From the NCBI GenBank assembly GCA_963662175.1, contig OY759220.1, forward strand, positions 682,001 through 746,000: a DNA stretch of 64,000 bases, in the 5' to 3' direction. This DNA is from Aradus depressus. Lineage: Eukaryota > Arthropoda > Insecta > Hemiptera > Aradidae. The translations under genes and the position numbers were made by a program. Under the pieces are notes generated by a model. It saw nothing but the letters and a program-made list of their open reading frames with translations, was not told the DNA's origin and ran no database searches. Numbering within the stretch: the first letter of the stretch is position 1; each line of letters starts with the position of its first letter. Below are positions 1-59,586 of this stretch, piece after piece.

Positions 1-260
1 GTTTGTAACTTCGTTTAAATCTGGGGATAACACCCTCTGTCTGGAAAACGTCCCAGGGAGGAAATGGAAGAATTAATTCTTGCTAATGAAAGAGGAAAAC
101 AGCTGACGGGCGGGTGCCAGGAAATGGAAAATGGATTTATATCGATTTAGAAACGTGAAAAATACATGCACTTTGAAATGTTCTTCTGATTCATCATCTG
201 ACCTAGATTTAACTGCCAATTCCATCTTGACTACCACATCGTGTATTTTCAAAATGACAC
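1..260. other. intronic or upstream sequence, nothing recognised
   Basis: No coding exon with plausible splice sites or recognisable repeat was seen here; short ORFs lack protein-like sequence. Confidence 0.4.
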
Positions 261-526
261 GATCCTTTTTGTAGGAATAGATAATTAAAATACACAATTT
301 CTTTGTCAATCTTCACTATATATTCTCAAATACTCAACTAGTTTCGCCGTGTTAAGGCATTATCAAGAGTCACTTATAAACTCAGGTTATATTAATGATC
401 AAGAGTCACTTATAAACTCAGGTATAAGTGACTCTTGATAATGCCTTGTGTATTTTAATTATCTTTTCCTAGAATGGAGCTTCACAAAGTAAATCTGGAA
501 AACATAAATTGTTTGATCCTTTTTGT
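261..526. mobile_element. Penelope-like relic: fused inverted termini with 12-bp target duplication
   Basis: Relic 273-514 consists of the inverted termini of the element seen at 23349-25796: left arm starting AGGAATAGATAATTAAAATAC, right arm ending CTGGAAAACATAAATT. The coding part is gone. It is flanked by the 12-bp direct repeat GATCCTTTTTGT at 261-272 and 515-526. Within it, GATCAAGAGTCACTTATAAA is partly duplicated. Confidence 0.85.
332..370 (-). ncRNA. hammerhead-like motif in PLE relic (variant core)
   Basis: On the minus strand: stem I ACTC/GAGT, box 1 TTGATAA (canonical CUGAUGA with C3 to U and G8 to A), a stem II GCC/GGC, GAAA, palindromic stem III ACTAGT, then U17. Same 39 bases as the two copies in the larger PLE. 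Core substitutions make activity doubtful. Confidence 0.5.
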
Positions 527-613
527 TTTTTTCTTAAGAATTCTCTTTTGTTTGTCAGTGTTTGTTTTGTTTATCGCTCAAGTAACATGATGTATTCATA
601 GTATTTTTGTGCT

Positions 614-730
614 AAGTACTTTAATGTGCTGTGATGCTCGCTTCATGTAAATAAGTACTTTAATGTGCTGTGATGCTCGCTTCATGTAAATAAGTACTTT
701 AATGTGCTGTGATGCTCGCTTCATGTAAAT
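614..730. repeat. 39-bp minisatellite, 3 copies
   Basis: Three perfect or near-perfect copies of a unit beginning AAGTACTTTAATGTGCTGTG at 614, 653 and 692. Confidence 0.95.
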
Positions 731-1010
731 AAGTACATTTCGTTGTTCATATATGTACAATTTTTTTAAACAATACAAACAATATTGGTAAATGACACAG
801 CTCGTCTTTTATGCGCTATGATTCTTAACGTTCTTGTATACAATTTTGGGGAATATGTATTATCATAATTATGTTTCTGGCTAATAATCTGTTCTTGTGT
901 TAAAAGCTTTATTTGTTATTCGCGTTTCCATGTGGAGTTTGGTGGTTTTCAGCTGTTAGTTTATTTTGTTCCATTTTTATTATGTTTTTTTCTGATGAAT
1001 TTGACATTAG

Positions 1011-48455
<47,445 letters not shown>

Positions 48456-48608
48456 TCTACTATAAATACTACATATATATATATATTTCATATAAGTATG
48501 TGTACATCTTTAAGAGATCACTTATACATTACGTTTTAGTAACACTTATGGTCTCCATTCTAAGTCAGTTTTAAAAGGTGAGTAAACACGAACATTACCT
48601 AATATTCA

Positions 48609-48614
48609 AATAAA
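48609..48614 (+). promoter_or_regulatory. candidate polyadenylation signal for ARHGAP39
   Basis: First AATAAA after the stop codon, about 155 bp into the presumed 3' UTR. More AATAAA motifs lie further on (for example near 50320), so the true cleavage site cannot be decided from sequence alone. Confidence 0.3.
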
Positions 48615-48790
48615 CCTTTTTTTAAAATAATTAAAATTATTTAAACCTTTTTTAAAAATAATTAAAATTATTTTATTTAACTAGCAAGATATCCAGTTAG
48701 TAGCTGAAACCGGGGTTACAAAGTTGTTAGTGCGAAATTTTATGAAAACATGATGAGGCGTTAAAGATCTAGCACTCATTTTACGTTTTG

Positions 48791-49235
48791 GATCCCCCCC
48801 CCCCCCCCCCCCCCCTCCCTCTCTTCCTTTCAGAATGTTGAGATGTCATGGCCTATATCTAAGCTTGCGTTATCCTTGAAACATCCTGCAAGTTTCATGA
48901 ATTGCGATCATCCTATGAAGAACTAGGGGGGCCGCCCCCCCCCCCCCCCCCCACCCCACCTCTTCCTTTCAGAATGTTAAGATGTCATGGCCTATATCTA
49001 AGGTTGCGTTATCCTTGGAACAGCCTGCAAGTTTCATGAATTGCGATCATCCTTTGAAGAAGTAGGGGGGCCGCCCCCACTACCTCCTCCCCCCCCCCCC
49101 TCTTCCTTTCAGAAGTTTGAGATGTCATGGCCTATATCTAAGGTTGCGTTATCCTTGAAACATCCTGCAAGTTTCATGAATTGCGATGATCCTTTGTTGA
49201 AGAACTAGGGGGGCCGATCCCCCCCCCTTCCCGTT
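48791..49235. repeat. ~130-bp tandem repeat with poly-C tracts, about 3.5 copies
   Basis: Unit: C-run, CTCTTCCTTTCAGAATGTTG, AGATGTCATGGCCTATATCT, AAGGTTGCGTTATCCTTGAA, ..., AATTGCGATCATCCTTTGAAGAACTAGGGGGGCCG. C-runs vary from about 9 to 21 bases. Lies in or just beyond the ARHGAP39 3' UTR. Confidence 0.95.
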
Positions 49236-49626
49236 TAAAATGTTCAGATCTCATCACTTATGTTTAAATTGAGCGTAGGTTGATATGGTAAGGTCGTTAT
49301 AATCAGGTTATAACCTGATTGCCTTCAGGTGAAATTTAATGAAAATCCAACCAATCGTCGAAGAAGGCCCCCAAAATTCCTCTCCCGTTTAATTTTTTTT
49401 TTTTTTTTTTACATGGCCTATTTTTGTACCGGGTTTATGAGGATGCTGCTACATTTGAGATTTCTTTGAAAAACCAGCACTTATTTTGTGTTTCGGGCTC
49501 CTCCATAAATCTTCCTCCCAATCAAAATTTTGAGATGCCACATAACCTATATTCTAAGTTGGACGCTTCTTGATAATTTCATGTATATACGTTCAGTAAT
49601 TTTTCTTTATATTTGTCTTTGACGGG

Positions 49627-50175
49627 GTTCTTCAGCCAAACCTGCAGGGTGTCCGTCACTTTGTACAGGGAACACTTTCTTCAGCCAAACCTGCAGGGTG
49701 TCCGTCACTTTGTACAGGGAACACTTTCTTCAGCCAAACCTGCAGGGTGTCCGTCACTTTGTACAGGGAACACTTTCTTCAGCCAAACCTGCAGGGTGTC
49801 CGTCACTTTGTACAGGGAACACTTTCTTCAGCCAAACCTGCAGGGTGTCCGTCACTTTGTACAGGGAACACTTTCTTCAGCCAAACCTGCAGGGTGTCCG
49901 TCACTTTGTACAGGGAACACTTTCTTCAGCCAAACCTGCAGGGTGTCCGTCACTTTGTACAGGGAACACTTTCTTCAGCCAAACCTGCAGGGTGTCCGTC
50001 ACTTTGTACAGGGAACACTTTCTTCAGCCAAACCTGCAGGGTGTCCGTCACTTTGTACAGGGAACACTTTCTTCAGCCAAACCTGCAGGGTGTCCGTCAC
50101 TTTGTACAGGCAACACTTTCTTCAGCCAAACCTGCAGGGTGTCCGTCACTTTGTACAGGCAACACTTTCTTCAGG
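49627..50175. repeat. 49-bp minisatellite, about 11 copies
   Basis: Unit TTCAGCCAAACCTGCAGGGT GTCCGTCACTTTGTACAGGG AACACTTTC, almost perfect; last two copies change GGGAAC to GGCAAC. 49 is not a multiple of 3, so open frames on this array cycle through three readings and are artefacts. Confidence 0.97.
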
Positions 50176-50189
50176 ACATTGAAATAGTC

Positions 50190-50316
50190 ATTTCATTTAT
50201 TTATTATTTATTTATTTATTTATTTTTTCTTTACAATTCATTACTGTACTTATAATTTTTACTGTTGATTCCTTGTTGTTTTCACATGACAGTATAGCTT
50301 GAATTGAGCTGTTGTC

Positions 50317-50347
<31 letters not shown>
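50190..50347 (+). repeat. possible LINE 3' tail with poly(A)
   Basis: (TTTA)n, then GAATTGAGCTGTTGTCAATA AATAAATTAAAA followed by a 20-base A-run. The AATAAA repeat plus A-run is typical of retroposon tails, but no coding part is attached. Confidence 0.4.
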
Positions 50348-50349
<2 letters not shown>

Positions 50350-51076
50350 TCTTTAAATCTTAAACATACAAACAGACAGAAATTGAACTGATAAGACTAA
50401 GACTTCGATGTGTAACTTGAACTGGAGATCATTGAGTTTTGTTAATACTTTTTCGCTCTATTACATCATATCTAATTTATTTCTTTATTTAATCATGATG
50501 AAGCATTTACTGTAAATATTATTGTCCCGTTATCTATCGAGGGAAATGTCCAACAATTATCCTACGTATTAACGCGAACTTATGTATGTTCTTGTGAGTA
50601 AAAGAATTGTCCTTAGGATTGTAAATCTTTAAGAAGAATGTAGTAGTAATAATAACGAAAATAATAAATTAAATTTATATCTTTCTAATATCGAAGATAC
50701 GTGAAAAGATTTTCGCAGAGAATTCGGGTGTAACTCAAAATGTGTAGCTAAACGCAATATATTTTAAAATAACATTAAAGAATAAATTAGTGTGTTCAAT
50801 ATGTATATATTTTTGTTTCAGGAGCACCAGCCAAAGCTCAAAGAAGAAAACAATTGAAAAAAAACATAACTGTTTTTACTGTTTGTTTTTGATGATACCA
50901 AAGGAATATTTTTAATATGATTTTAATAGGTTTTTTTTCTTTCTTTGTTGGTTCGTTTTTAGATAGTTATTAAGTATATCGACGACAAAGAGTTTATATA
51001 TTTCTAATTTATATATATATATACTATACGTTATGATACAATAACTAACAGTAACATTATTTATTGTGAAAAAAAG
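50348..51076. other. AT-rich, no recognised element
   Basis: No exon, transposon or repeat recognised. Confidence 0.4.
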
Positions 51077-51079
51077 AAA

Positions 51080-51430
51080 GAGAAAGTAAGGTATAACGGC
51101 CTTACCAGACTGTTTGTCGGGAGTCTTGGAGAAAGTAAGGTATAACGGCCTTACCAGACTGTTTGTCGGGAGTCTTGGAGAAAGTAAGGTATAACGGCCT
51201 TACCAGACTGTTTGTCGGGAGTCTTGGAGAAAGTAAGGTATAACGGCCTTACCAGACTGTTTGTCGGGAGTCTTGGAGAAAGTAAGGTATAACGGCCTTA
51301 CCAGACTGTTTGTCGGGAGTCTTGGAGAAAGTAAGGTATAACGGCCTTACCAGACTGTTTGTCGGGAGTCTTGGAGAAAGTAAGGTATAACGGCCTTACC
51401 AGACTGTTTGCCGGGAGTCTTGGAGAAAGA
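51080..51430. repeat. 49-bp minisatellite, 7 copies
   Basis: Unit GAGAAAGTAAGGTATAACGG CCTTACCAGACTGTTTGTCG GGAGTCTTG; each unit contains the hairpin AAGG-TATAACGG-CCTT. Copies are nearly identical; unrelated in sequence to the 49-bp array at 49627. Confidence 0.96.
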
Positions 51431-51796
51431 GCCATTTGATGGGTTACTAATTTGGCACACTAACAGCGGTGGGCTTGAATACATGTAACGTGTTTCACTT
51501 GCCCACCTATCGACAGTATAGTATATAGATGTTAGGTATATCGATATAGTATGGCATATCGATATAGTTGGTCAGCTGTTCGTTGTTGAGTTTTCACCAG
51601 AATTTCTTGTTTCATCAATCCTAAAATGGAAGAAAATCGTGTGTATGTGGATACTATAAGTCTCAATAGAATGGATACCGAAGTAATTTTATTTGTCAAT
51701 ACAGACTTCTCAGAATAATCCTATTGGTTTTGGGCCAAAGAAAATGATCAATTTTTGGTGGGATATTTATTACGTAGATTGAGGGGAGGTAAAGGT

Positions 51797-54554
51797 GCCA
51801 CCCACCAACTGTTGAGATGAGGAACAGGGTATCTACAGATAGGCAGGGACCCAATCTGAAATCTCAGGGGTGTTCAGCAGGAATATATAAGGTGCCACCC
51901 ACCTACTGTTGAGATGAGGAACAGGGTATCTACAGATAGGCAGGAACCCAATCTAAAATCAGGGGTGTTCAGCAGGAATATATAAGGTGCCACCCACCAA
52001 CTGTTGAGATGAGGAACAGGGTATCTACAGATAGGCAGGGACCCAATCTGAAATCTCAGGGGTGTTCAGCAGGAATATATAAGGTGCCACCCACCTACTG
52101 TTGAGATGAGGAACAGGGTATCTACAGATAGGCAGGAACCCAATCTAAAATCAGGGGTGTTCAGCAGGAATATATAAGGTGCCACCCACCAACTGTTGAG
52201 ATGAGGAACAGGGTATCTACAGATAGGCAGGGACCCAATCTAAAATCAGGGGTGTTCAGCAGGAATATATAAGGTGCCACCCACCTACTGTTGAGATGAG
52301 GAACAGGGTATCTACAGATAGGCAGGGACTCAATCTGAAATCAGGGGTGTTCAGCAGGAATATATAAGGTGCCACCCACCTACTGTTGAGATGAGGAACA
52401 GGGTATCTACAGATAGGCAGGAACCCAATCTAAAATCAGGGGTGTTCAGCAGGAATATATAAGGTGCCACCCACCAACTGTTGAGATGAGGAACAGGGTA
52501 TCTACAGATAGGCAGGGACTCAATCTGAAATCAGGGGTGTTCAGCAGGAATATATAAGGTGCCACCCACCAACTGTTGAGATGAGGAACAGGGTATCTAC
52601 AGATAGGCAGGGACCCAATCTGAAATCAGGGGTGTTCATCAGGAATATATAAGGTGCCACCCACCAACTGTTGAGATGAGGAACAGGGTATCTACAGATA
52701 GGCAGGGACTCAATCTGAAATCAGGGGTGTTCAGCAGGAATATATAAGGTGCCACCCACCAACTGTTGAGATGAGGAACAGGGTATCTACAGATAGGCAG
52801 GGACTCAATCTGAAATCAGGGGTGTTCAGCAGGAATATATAAGGTGCCACCCACCAACTGTTGAGATGAGGAACAGGGTATCTACAGATAGGCAGGGGCC
52901 CAATCTAAAATCAGGGGTGTTCAGCAGGAATATATAAGGTGCCACCCACCAACTGTTGAGATGAGGAACAGGGTATCTACAGATAGGCAGGGACTCAATC
53001 TGAAATCAGGGGTGTTCAGCAGGAATATATAAGGTGCCACCCACCAACTGTTGAGATGAGGAACAGGGTATCTACAGATAGGCAGGGACTCAATCTGAAA
53101 TCAGGGGTGTTCAGCAAGAATATATAAGGTGCCACCCACCTACTGTTGAGATGAGGAACAGGGTATCTACAGATAGGCAGGAACCCAATCTAAAATCAGG
53201 GGTGTTCAGCAGGAATATATAAGGTGCCACCCACCAACTGTTGAGATGAGGAACAGGGTATCTACAGATAGGCAGGAACCCAATCTAAAATCAGGGGTGT
53301 TCAGCAGGAATATATAAGGTGCCACCCACCAACTGTTGAGATGAGGAACAGGGTATCTACAGATAGGCAGGGACCCAATCTGAAATCTCAGGGGTGTTCA
53401 GCAGGAATATATAAGGTGCCACCCACCTACTGTTGAGATGAGGAACAGGGTATCTACAGATAGGCAGGAACCCAATCTAAAATCAGGGGTGTTCAGCAGG
53501 AATATATAAGGTGCCACCCACCAACTGTTGAGATGAGGAACAGGGTATCTACAGATAGGCAGGGACCCAATCTAAAATCAGGGGTGTTCAGCAGGAATAT
53601 ATAAAGTGCCACCCACCTACTGTTGAGATGAGGAACAGGGTATCTACAGATAGGCAGGGACTCAATCTGAAATCAGGGGTGTTCAGCAGGAATATATAAG
53701 GTGCCACCCACCTACTGTTGAGATGAGGAACAGGGTATCTACAGATAGGCAGGGACCCAATCTGAAATCAGGGGTGTTCATCAGGAATATATAAGGTGCC
53801 ACCCACCAACTGTTGAGATGAGGAACAGGGTATCTACAGATAGGCAGGGACTCAATCTGAAATCAGGGGTGTTCAGCAGGAATATATAAGGTGCCACCCA
53901 CCAACTGTTGAGATGAGGAACAGGGTATCTACAGATAGGCAGGGACCCAATCTGAAATCAGGGGTGTTCAGCAGGAATATATAAGGTGCCACCCACCAAC
54001 TGTTGAGATGAGGAACAGGGTATCTACAGATAGGCAGGGGCCCAATCTAAAATCAGGGGTGTTCAGCAGGAATATATAAGGTGCCACCCACCAACTGTTG
54101 AGATGAGGAACAGGGTATCTACAGATAGGCAGGGACTCAATCTGAAATCAGGGGTGTTCAGCAGGAATATATAAGGTGCCACCCACCAACTGTTGAGATG
54201 AGGAACAGGGTATCTACAGATAGGCAGGGACCCAATCTGAAATCAGGGGTGTTCAGCAGGAATATATAAGGTGCCACCCACCAACTGTTGAGATGAGGAA
54301 CAGGGTATCTACAGATAGGCAGGGACCCAATCTGAAATCAGGGGTGTTCAGTAGGAATATATAAGGTGCCACCCACCAACTGTTGAGTTGAGGAACAGGG
54401 TATCTACAGATAGGCAGGGACCCAATCTAAAATCAGGGGTGTTCAGCAGGAATATATAAGGTGCCACCCACCAACTGTTGAGATGAGGAACAGGGTATCT
54501 ACAGATAGGCAGGGACTCAATCTGAAATCAGGGGTGTTCAGCAGGAATATATAA
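51797..54554. repeat. large 95-97-bp minisatellite, about 29 copies
   Basis: Unit AAGGTGCCACCCACCAACTG TTGAGATGAGGAACAGGGTA TCTACAGATAGGCAGGGACC CAATCTGAAATCAGGGGTGT TCAGCAGGAATATAT. Variants: CCAACTG/CCTACTG, GGGACCC/GGGACTC/GGAACCC, CTGAAATC/CTAAAATC and an extra TC in some units. Variant order repeats in blocks, indicating higher-order duplication. Copies are highly similar, so recently amplified. Confidence 0.97.
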
Positions 54555-56244
54555 GTTTAGATTATACTACTTTGGGTTGTCAGAATCATTTTGAAAATTG
54601 ATGGCTTTATTTAGTGTTTAACAAAAATTTATTTTTCTGAAGACTTCCGACCAACTTTAGTCTTAATCAATAATGTAGAAGGAATTCGAGGTTCTGTCGT
54701 GTACTCGATCCTTTCTACATTGAAAAGATACTGTCGACTCTCTTAGTCTTTATCCTTGGCAAATCAACAATAAAAATAAGAATTCATTTTTGTTTGTTTT
54801 TTTAAGAAAAATACAACTATTGCTAGCTTTGTACATATAACAAAACGTAACTTCTTAGTAGATAATGAAAAATAAGCTGCAATGATATTTAGGCATATAA
54901 CTTTATTATATATGTTGATATCACTAATTATAAAAGGATGAAAATAAATATATGAAATAGAACACATGAGAAATAAAGAATATTAATGTTTTGTTTGTTT
55001 GTTTTGCTATTTTGTTTTAATTTAATTTTTAAAACTTTTAAAAATAAAATTAAAAATGTATATTCCTAGGAAACGCTGTAAATAAATATATGTATACCGA
55101 TATAAATGAAATTGTTGTTTTTAGTGTATAATAGTGTGGAAAACATAGATGGTTGATGGGTAAAGCATATGAAGTCAAAAAATGAGTGATCGTGGTAATT
55201 GCTGTAAAATGTAGTCTTTGGTCTGGCAATAATGAGATCTCACAACCACCCACTTTCTTATTCCATTATTTGTCTCTTTCCAAATCAGTCAAGTGGCAAC
55301 ACAAGCATCATACATTTTTTACAACTCTGAAACATGATTTAGTGAGTTTTACCAATGAGCCATCGATGTATAAAAAATATCATACATATAGGATGTTCCG
55401 CTTTTTTTTTTTTTTTTTTTTTTTACTTTTTTAAATAGCCTTTATTAGCAAAATAAATGAAATAAAATGTTCTTAGTAGATAATAAGTTGGCCTTGGGAA
55501 GTGAAAATAGTCAATTTTATTATTATTGTATAATATAATAATATTGTCTCTTGTTCATTGATATTATTTTTGGCACCAGCTATTTCGTACCATTTGTTAT
55601 CTAAAATCCATTCACAATTCAAGTGTGTTTTTAGTCAATATTTATATATTTGTATTTATTATGTAATTAAAAAAAGTTTTTTTATGTTTCATATATTTTG
55701 ATAATTTATAATTGTTTTTATTGTTTTTTTTTTTTTGTTTTTTTTTAAATATAGGCCTCTTTTTATTTTTATGTTTATTTGAATTTATGTTTGTTGTTGA
55801 TGATACGTTTCTCAGTCAATAGAAAAAAGAAAATACGTCATATAAACGTTTTTTTTTTAAACTTCAGTAGCTTTACAAGCTGCTTTAAAAGTGAAAATGA
55901 TTGTTCTTTTTGAATATTGATGTAATGTGTTTGGTTACATATAATTCCTATAATTTCTTTAATATATATTTTCAGACAGATAAATCCGCTATTGGTGTGA
56001 TTGTCTCTTGTCTGTAACTCTGTGGAGTTGAGCTCAGTTCCGCTCCTGCTGGGTCAACCTTTCTTTCTAATAGCTTAGTACAGCTTCATGCTATTATTAT
56101 ATAAAACAAATTATTAAACTACTCTTCTGCCAACAGACATTTTTTGTACAAATAAGTATTTATCTGTGCCAAATTAATGTTTTAAAACCAAAAGAGGCCA
56201 TATAAACTAATTACACTAAAAGTACAGTATCGCAAAAGAAGTTA
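54555..56244. other. AT-rich, no recognised element
   Basis: Long T-runs (for example 55402-55423) and no protein-like ORF. Confidence 0.45.
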
Positions 56245-56668
56245 CGAGTGGTGTGGTGAGGTAGAACTCGTATGATGCCTGCCGACTGGTGTGGTGAGGT
56301 AGAACTCGTATGATGCCTGCCGACTGTTGTGGTGAGGTAGAACTCGTATGATGCCTGCCAACTGGTGTGGTGAGGTAGAACTCGTATGATGCCTGCCGAC
56401 TGGTGTCGTGAGGTAGAACTCGTATGATGCCTGCCGACTGGTGTCGTGAGGTAGAACTCCTATGATGCCTGCCGACTGGTGTGGTGTGGTAGAACTCGTT
56501 TGATGCCTGCCGACTGGTGTCGTGAGGTAGAACTCGTATGATGCCTGCCGACTGGTGTGGTGAGGTAGAACTCGTATGATGCCTGCCGACTGGTGTGGTG
56601 AGGTAGAACTCGTATGATGCCTGCCGACTGGTGTCGTGAGGTAGAACTCGTATGATGCCTGCCGACTC
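56245..56668. repeat. 38-bp minisatellite, 11 copies
   Basis: Unit GACTGGTGTGGTGAGGTAGA ACTCGTATGATGCCTGCC; variants GTGGTG/GTCGTG. The open minus frame across it is a repeat artefact. Confidence 0.96.
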
Positions 56669-57995
56669 ATCCTTGTTAGCAGTATGGCAATGGAGACCCG
56701 TCTAAATGTCTACATCAGTTCAGCCTATATCGAGTTATTATATTTCCTTCATTCCTTTAAAGTTTTGGGCATCTCTAATACGAGTAACCAATGCGGTCTC
56801 ATATTGATTTAACCGGGAGGTCCCAGTTGTATTCAAGGAACCTACCCACCTATGCTAATTGGAGGAGGCCGGTTAATCCATGTTCGGATAGAAAGGAGTC
56901 TTCTGTATATGAAAGTTAATTAATGTTCAGTTATACATTTTTCCTTTCTCTAGTTTATTTTAGTTACCAGAAATTCATTTTTAATGTAATGAACTATATT
57001 AACTATAGCGGCTATTGAAAAGAAAATTTTAAAAAATCTCAAAACAATGGCTTTCATTATTTTTATCAATTTTGTTCTGTATTTTGTAATCAATACTTAT
57101 TAAGTTTTTATATTTGGTATTACAAATATACTCATTAAAAAATTTGAATTTTTTACTTTCTTATACCTTGCATAAGAAGGTATTGGAATCGTGCAAAAAT
57201 CCGTGATGGAGTTAGTTTTCAACGGAATTCCAAGTTCCCCTGAACATGACGACTATTTTCGCGTTGATGACTGGGCATGTATGTGACAGGTAACCCTGAA
57301 ACCATTGTAACAATGAACCCGAAATTTGAGATAAAGATGTCACATGTCCTAAACTGCTCAAACAAAAGTTCTGCAGAAAACGAAAAGGCGTATTTTATGT
57401 GAAATGCAATTTTGTTCCGAGGCCATCTGTCTTGCGAAATACAGGCAGAAAAAATTCTCAAAATTACAATTTTTTCGGACGCTTAATTGATTTATGTATA
57501 TGAAAACGGGCATATGGTCCACTTAAGAAATTTCGAATGTAAGGTACCTAGATCCCGTCGGGGGTTGTAACTTCAAACTAACTATGGACTTAACAATGGT
57601 CAGCAGATGTCTAGCAGGAATACTGAGTACAGGATTAGCTGTCAAGGCACGAGGCCCGTCACACATTATTCTTCTATAAATTTATTTTTATTGAATCGTT
57701 CTTATTGGCTTCTGTATCTAAATAATGTTTTGCCGAAATATCGGTTCTGTCGACTCCACACCCTTACATGTGTCCCCAGATTCCAGATAAGACCAACACG
57801 ATCCGATTTGAGTCCCGAACCATGTACAACAGGAGGGTGTTACAGAAAATAATTCAGGATAATGTTTAAATATTTATTTGAATTCGATAAGCATCAATGT
57901 GGAGTAGTGGCTTAAAAGTTTGCTTCCTACCCAAATATGCCAAGTTCAAGCCAGGTCTCTGCAAGATCCGGATTTATTGCATATGGCGTAGTGCA
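56669..57995. other. no gene recognised
   Basis: AT-rich. A string resembling a tRNA-like B box (CCAAGTTCAAGCCAGGTCTC) at about 57938-57960 suggests a diverged SINE, not established. Confidence 0.35.
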
Positions 57996-58009
57996 TTATG
58001 CCGAGTGGA

Positions 58010-58250
58010 TGTCACTGGGTAAGGAACACATCTTCAAAGGACCATGATAGGTTGTATGGCTCCCTGCATTGCCGCGCGCACTGTGTAAGGAACACATCTT
58101 CAAAGGACCATGCCAGGTTGTATGGCTCCCTGCATTGCCGCGCGCACTGTGTAAGGAACACGTATTCAAAAGACCATGACAGGTTGTATGACTCCCTGCA
58201 TTGCCGCGCGCACTGGGTAAGGAACACATCTTCAAAGGACCATGACAGGG
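58010..58250. repeat. 66-bp minisatellite, 4 copies
   Basis: Unit GTGTAAGGAACACATCTTCA AAGGACCATGACAGGTTGTA TGGCTCCCTGCATTGCCGCG CGCACT. Confidence 0.95.
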
Positions 58251-58379
58251 TATACTAACTTTGACGTGAAATAACTTCTTTTTTTGTTGTTTACTGTTAC
58301 CAATCTACTATTTGCTGTAATGCTATCTAGTTTAATCATTATTCTGCTATATTTAGTCTGTTTTGCGTTGTTTATATAT

Positions 58380-58411
58380 TCCCCCTCCCCCGCCCCCCCC
58401 CCCCCCCCCCA
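58380..58411. repeat. C-rich run at the 5' edge of the R1 fragment
   Basis: CCCCCTCCCCCGCCCCCCC... followed directly by the LINE coding sequence. Confidence 0.95.
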
Positions 58412-58414
58412 TTA

Positions 58415-59269
58415 GTGCGGATCGGGCCGGGCCTCAACGTGACGCCCCACGTTGTTGCCATAAAAGAAAGGACTACCGCCACTTTCAACGCTCTGAGCTG
58501 CCTAGCCCGCGCGACGTGGGGCCTCGGCTACTCTGCGTGTAGAATCATCTACACTGGAGTATTCGAGGCTGTAGCAAGGTACGCCGCTGCTGGGTGGTGG
58601 CATCGTCCCACGAAGCGGCGACGCGTGATCCTTGTGCAAGCCCAGAGAGCAGCCCTTTTAAGGGTTACAAAGGCCTATCGTACTGTCTCTACGGCTGCGC
58701 TACAGGTGCTGGCAGGAGCTCCGCCCATATACTTAGTCTTGGACGGGGCTGTCGCCTCGTACTATTGTAGACGCAATTTGCCTTTAGGAGTAGATATAGA
58801 TGAGCCTTTACGTCTAGCCCTGGAGGAAGAGATGCGCGGACAGTCCAGACCGGAGCGTTGCGGGGACATAGTCCTGGAATGGATAGTGGAGAAATGGCAA
58901 CAGCGGTGGTCACGATCATCGGATGGCCGAACGACCTACGCATATTTACCGGAAATCCGGGTACGTCTGGACTCTACTTGGATACTGCCTGACCACTGGA
59001 TGTCCCAGATACTATCAGGTCACGGAGATTTCAACTCCAAGCTGTTCTTCTTTAAGAGGAAGAACAACCCGAACTATTCGTGCGGCGGGGTCGAGACTGC
59101 GGAGCACGTGGTCCTCGAATGTCCGCTGTACGACGGGCCTAGGGTGGAGTTGATACGCGGGACAGGATCGTATCTGGGACTCGACCTGCGGCAGCTGGTG
59201 ACGGAAACCGGCTACCCAATGTTCAGCCGATTTGTCGCCTCCTGGCGGAGAAAGAAGCAAGCATTTTGA
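58415..59269 (+). CDS. R1-clade ORF2 C-terminal domain (partial)
   Basis: 284 open codons without RT motifs. Shows YTGVFEAVARYAAAGWWHR, VQAQRAALLRVTKAYRT, STAALQVLAGAPPI (the pattern after the RT thumb in R1/TRAS elements) and near the end a cysteine-histidine finger CGGVETAEHVVLEC. Open, TGA at 59267. The start codon is arbitrary because the element is truncated; not translated as a host gene. Function in the family: RNA/DNA binding during target-primed reverse transcription. Confidence 0.85.
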   Translation: MRIGPGLNVTPHVVAIKERTTATFNALSCLARATWGLGYSACRIIYTGVFEAVARYAAAGWWHRPTKRRRVILVQAQRAALLRVTKAYRTVSTAALQVLAGAPPIYLVLDGAVASYYCRRNLPLGVDIDEPLRLALEEEMRGQSRPERCGDIVLEWIVEKWQQRWSRSSDGRTTYAYLPEIRVRLDSTWILPDHWMSQILSGHGDFNSKLFFFKRKNNPNYSCGGVETAEHVVLECPLYDGPRVELIRGTGSYLGLDLRQLVTETGYPMFSRFVASWRRKKQAF

Positions 59270-59586
59270 CCCTGCGCCAGGGAGGCCTGCAGTCGTCCCC
59301 GGCGCCCCAACGAACCACAATTGGCGATCGCCCTACATTTATCCCGAGCTCTCTCGGCGCGCCAAGAAAATTAAGGTGGGCTGGGAGTGACCGCTGATCG
59401 TCGCCGATGGTCGGCAGCGGTCGCTCCTAGCCTCCCACAGCATCATATTTTTTTTGTATTTTTAATTCTATATTTTTTTTATTTCTATAATTTGTAAATA
59501 AAATCGTTAGGTCTCCTTTTTTCCCCGACGATTCGGCGATGGTGTCGTGGCCTCCACCGGAGGTCGGCCACCCAAAAAAAAAAAAA
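58415..59586 (+). mobile_element. R1-clade LINE 3' fragment with poly(A)
   Basis: 5'-truncated element: C-terminal ORF2 domain (58415-59269), 3' UTR ending in a poly(A) tract at 59573-59586. GC-rich compared with its surroundings, consistent with recent arrival. The 5' truncation abuts the C-run. Confidence 0.85.

Noticed and set aside
73..309. 78-residue minus-strand ORF
   Set aside because: No recognisable domain; overlaps a PLE terminus and target duplication.
49613..50255. Long plus-strand ORFs repeating QTCRVSVTLY
   Set aside because: Reading of a 49-bp tandem array; 49 is not divisible by 3, so all three frames give the same peptide cycle.
51797..54554. CRISPR-like array
   Set aside because: Units are contiguous with no unique spacers, and the genome is eukaryotic.
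56242..56670. 142-residue minus-strand ORF rich in PHQSAGIIR
   Set aside because: Reading of the 38-bp minisatellite; the same peptide occurs in shifted frames.
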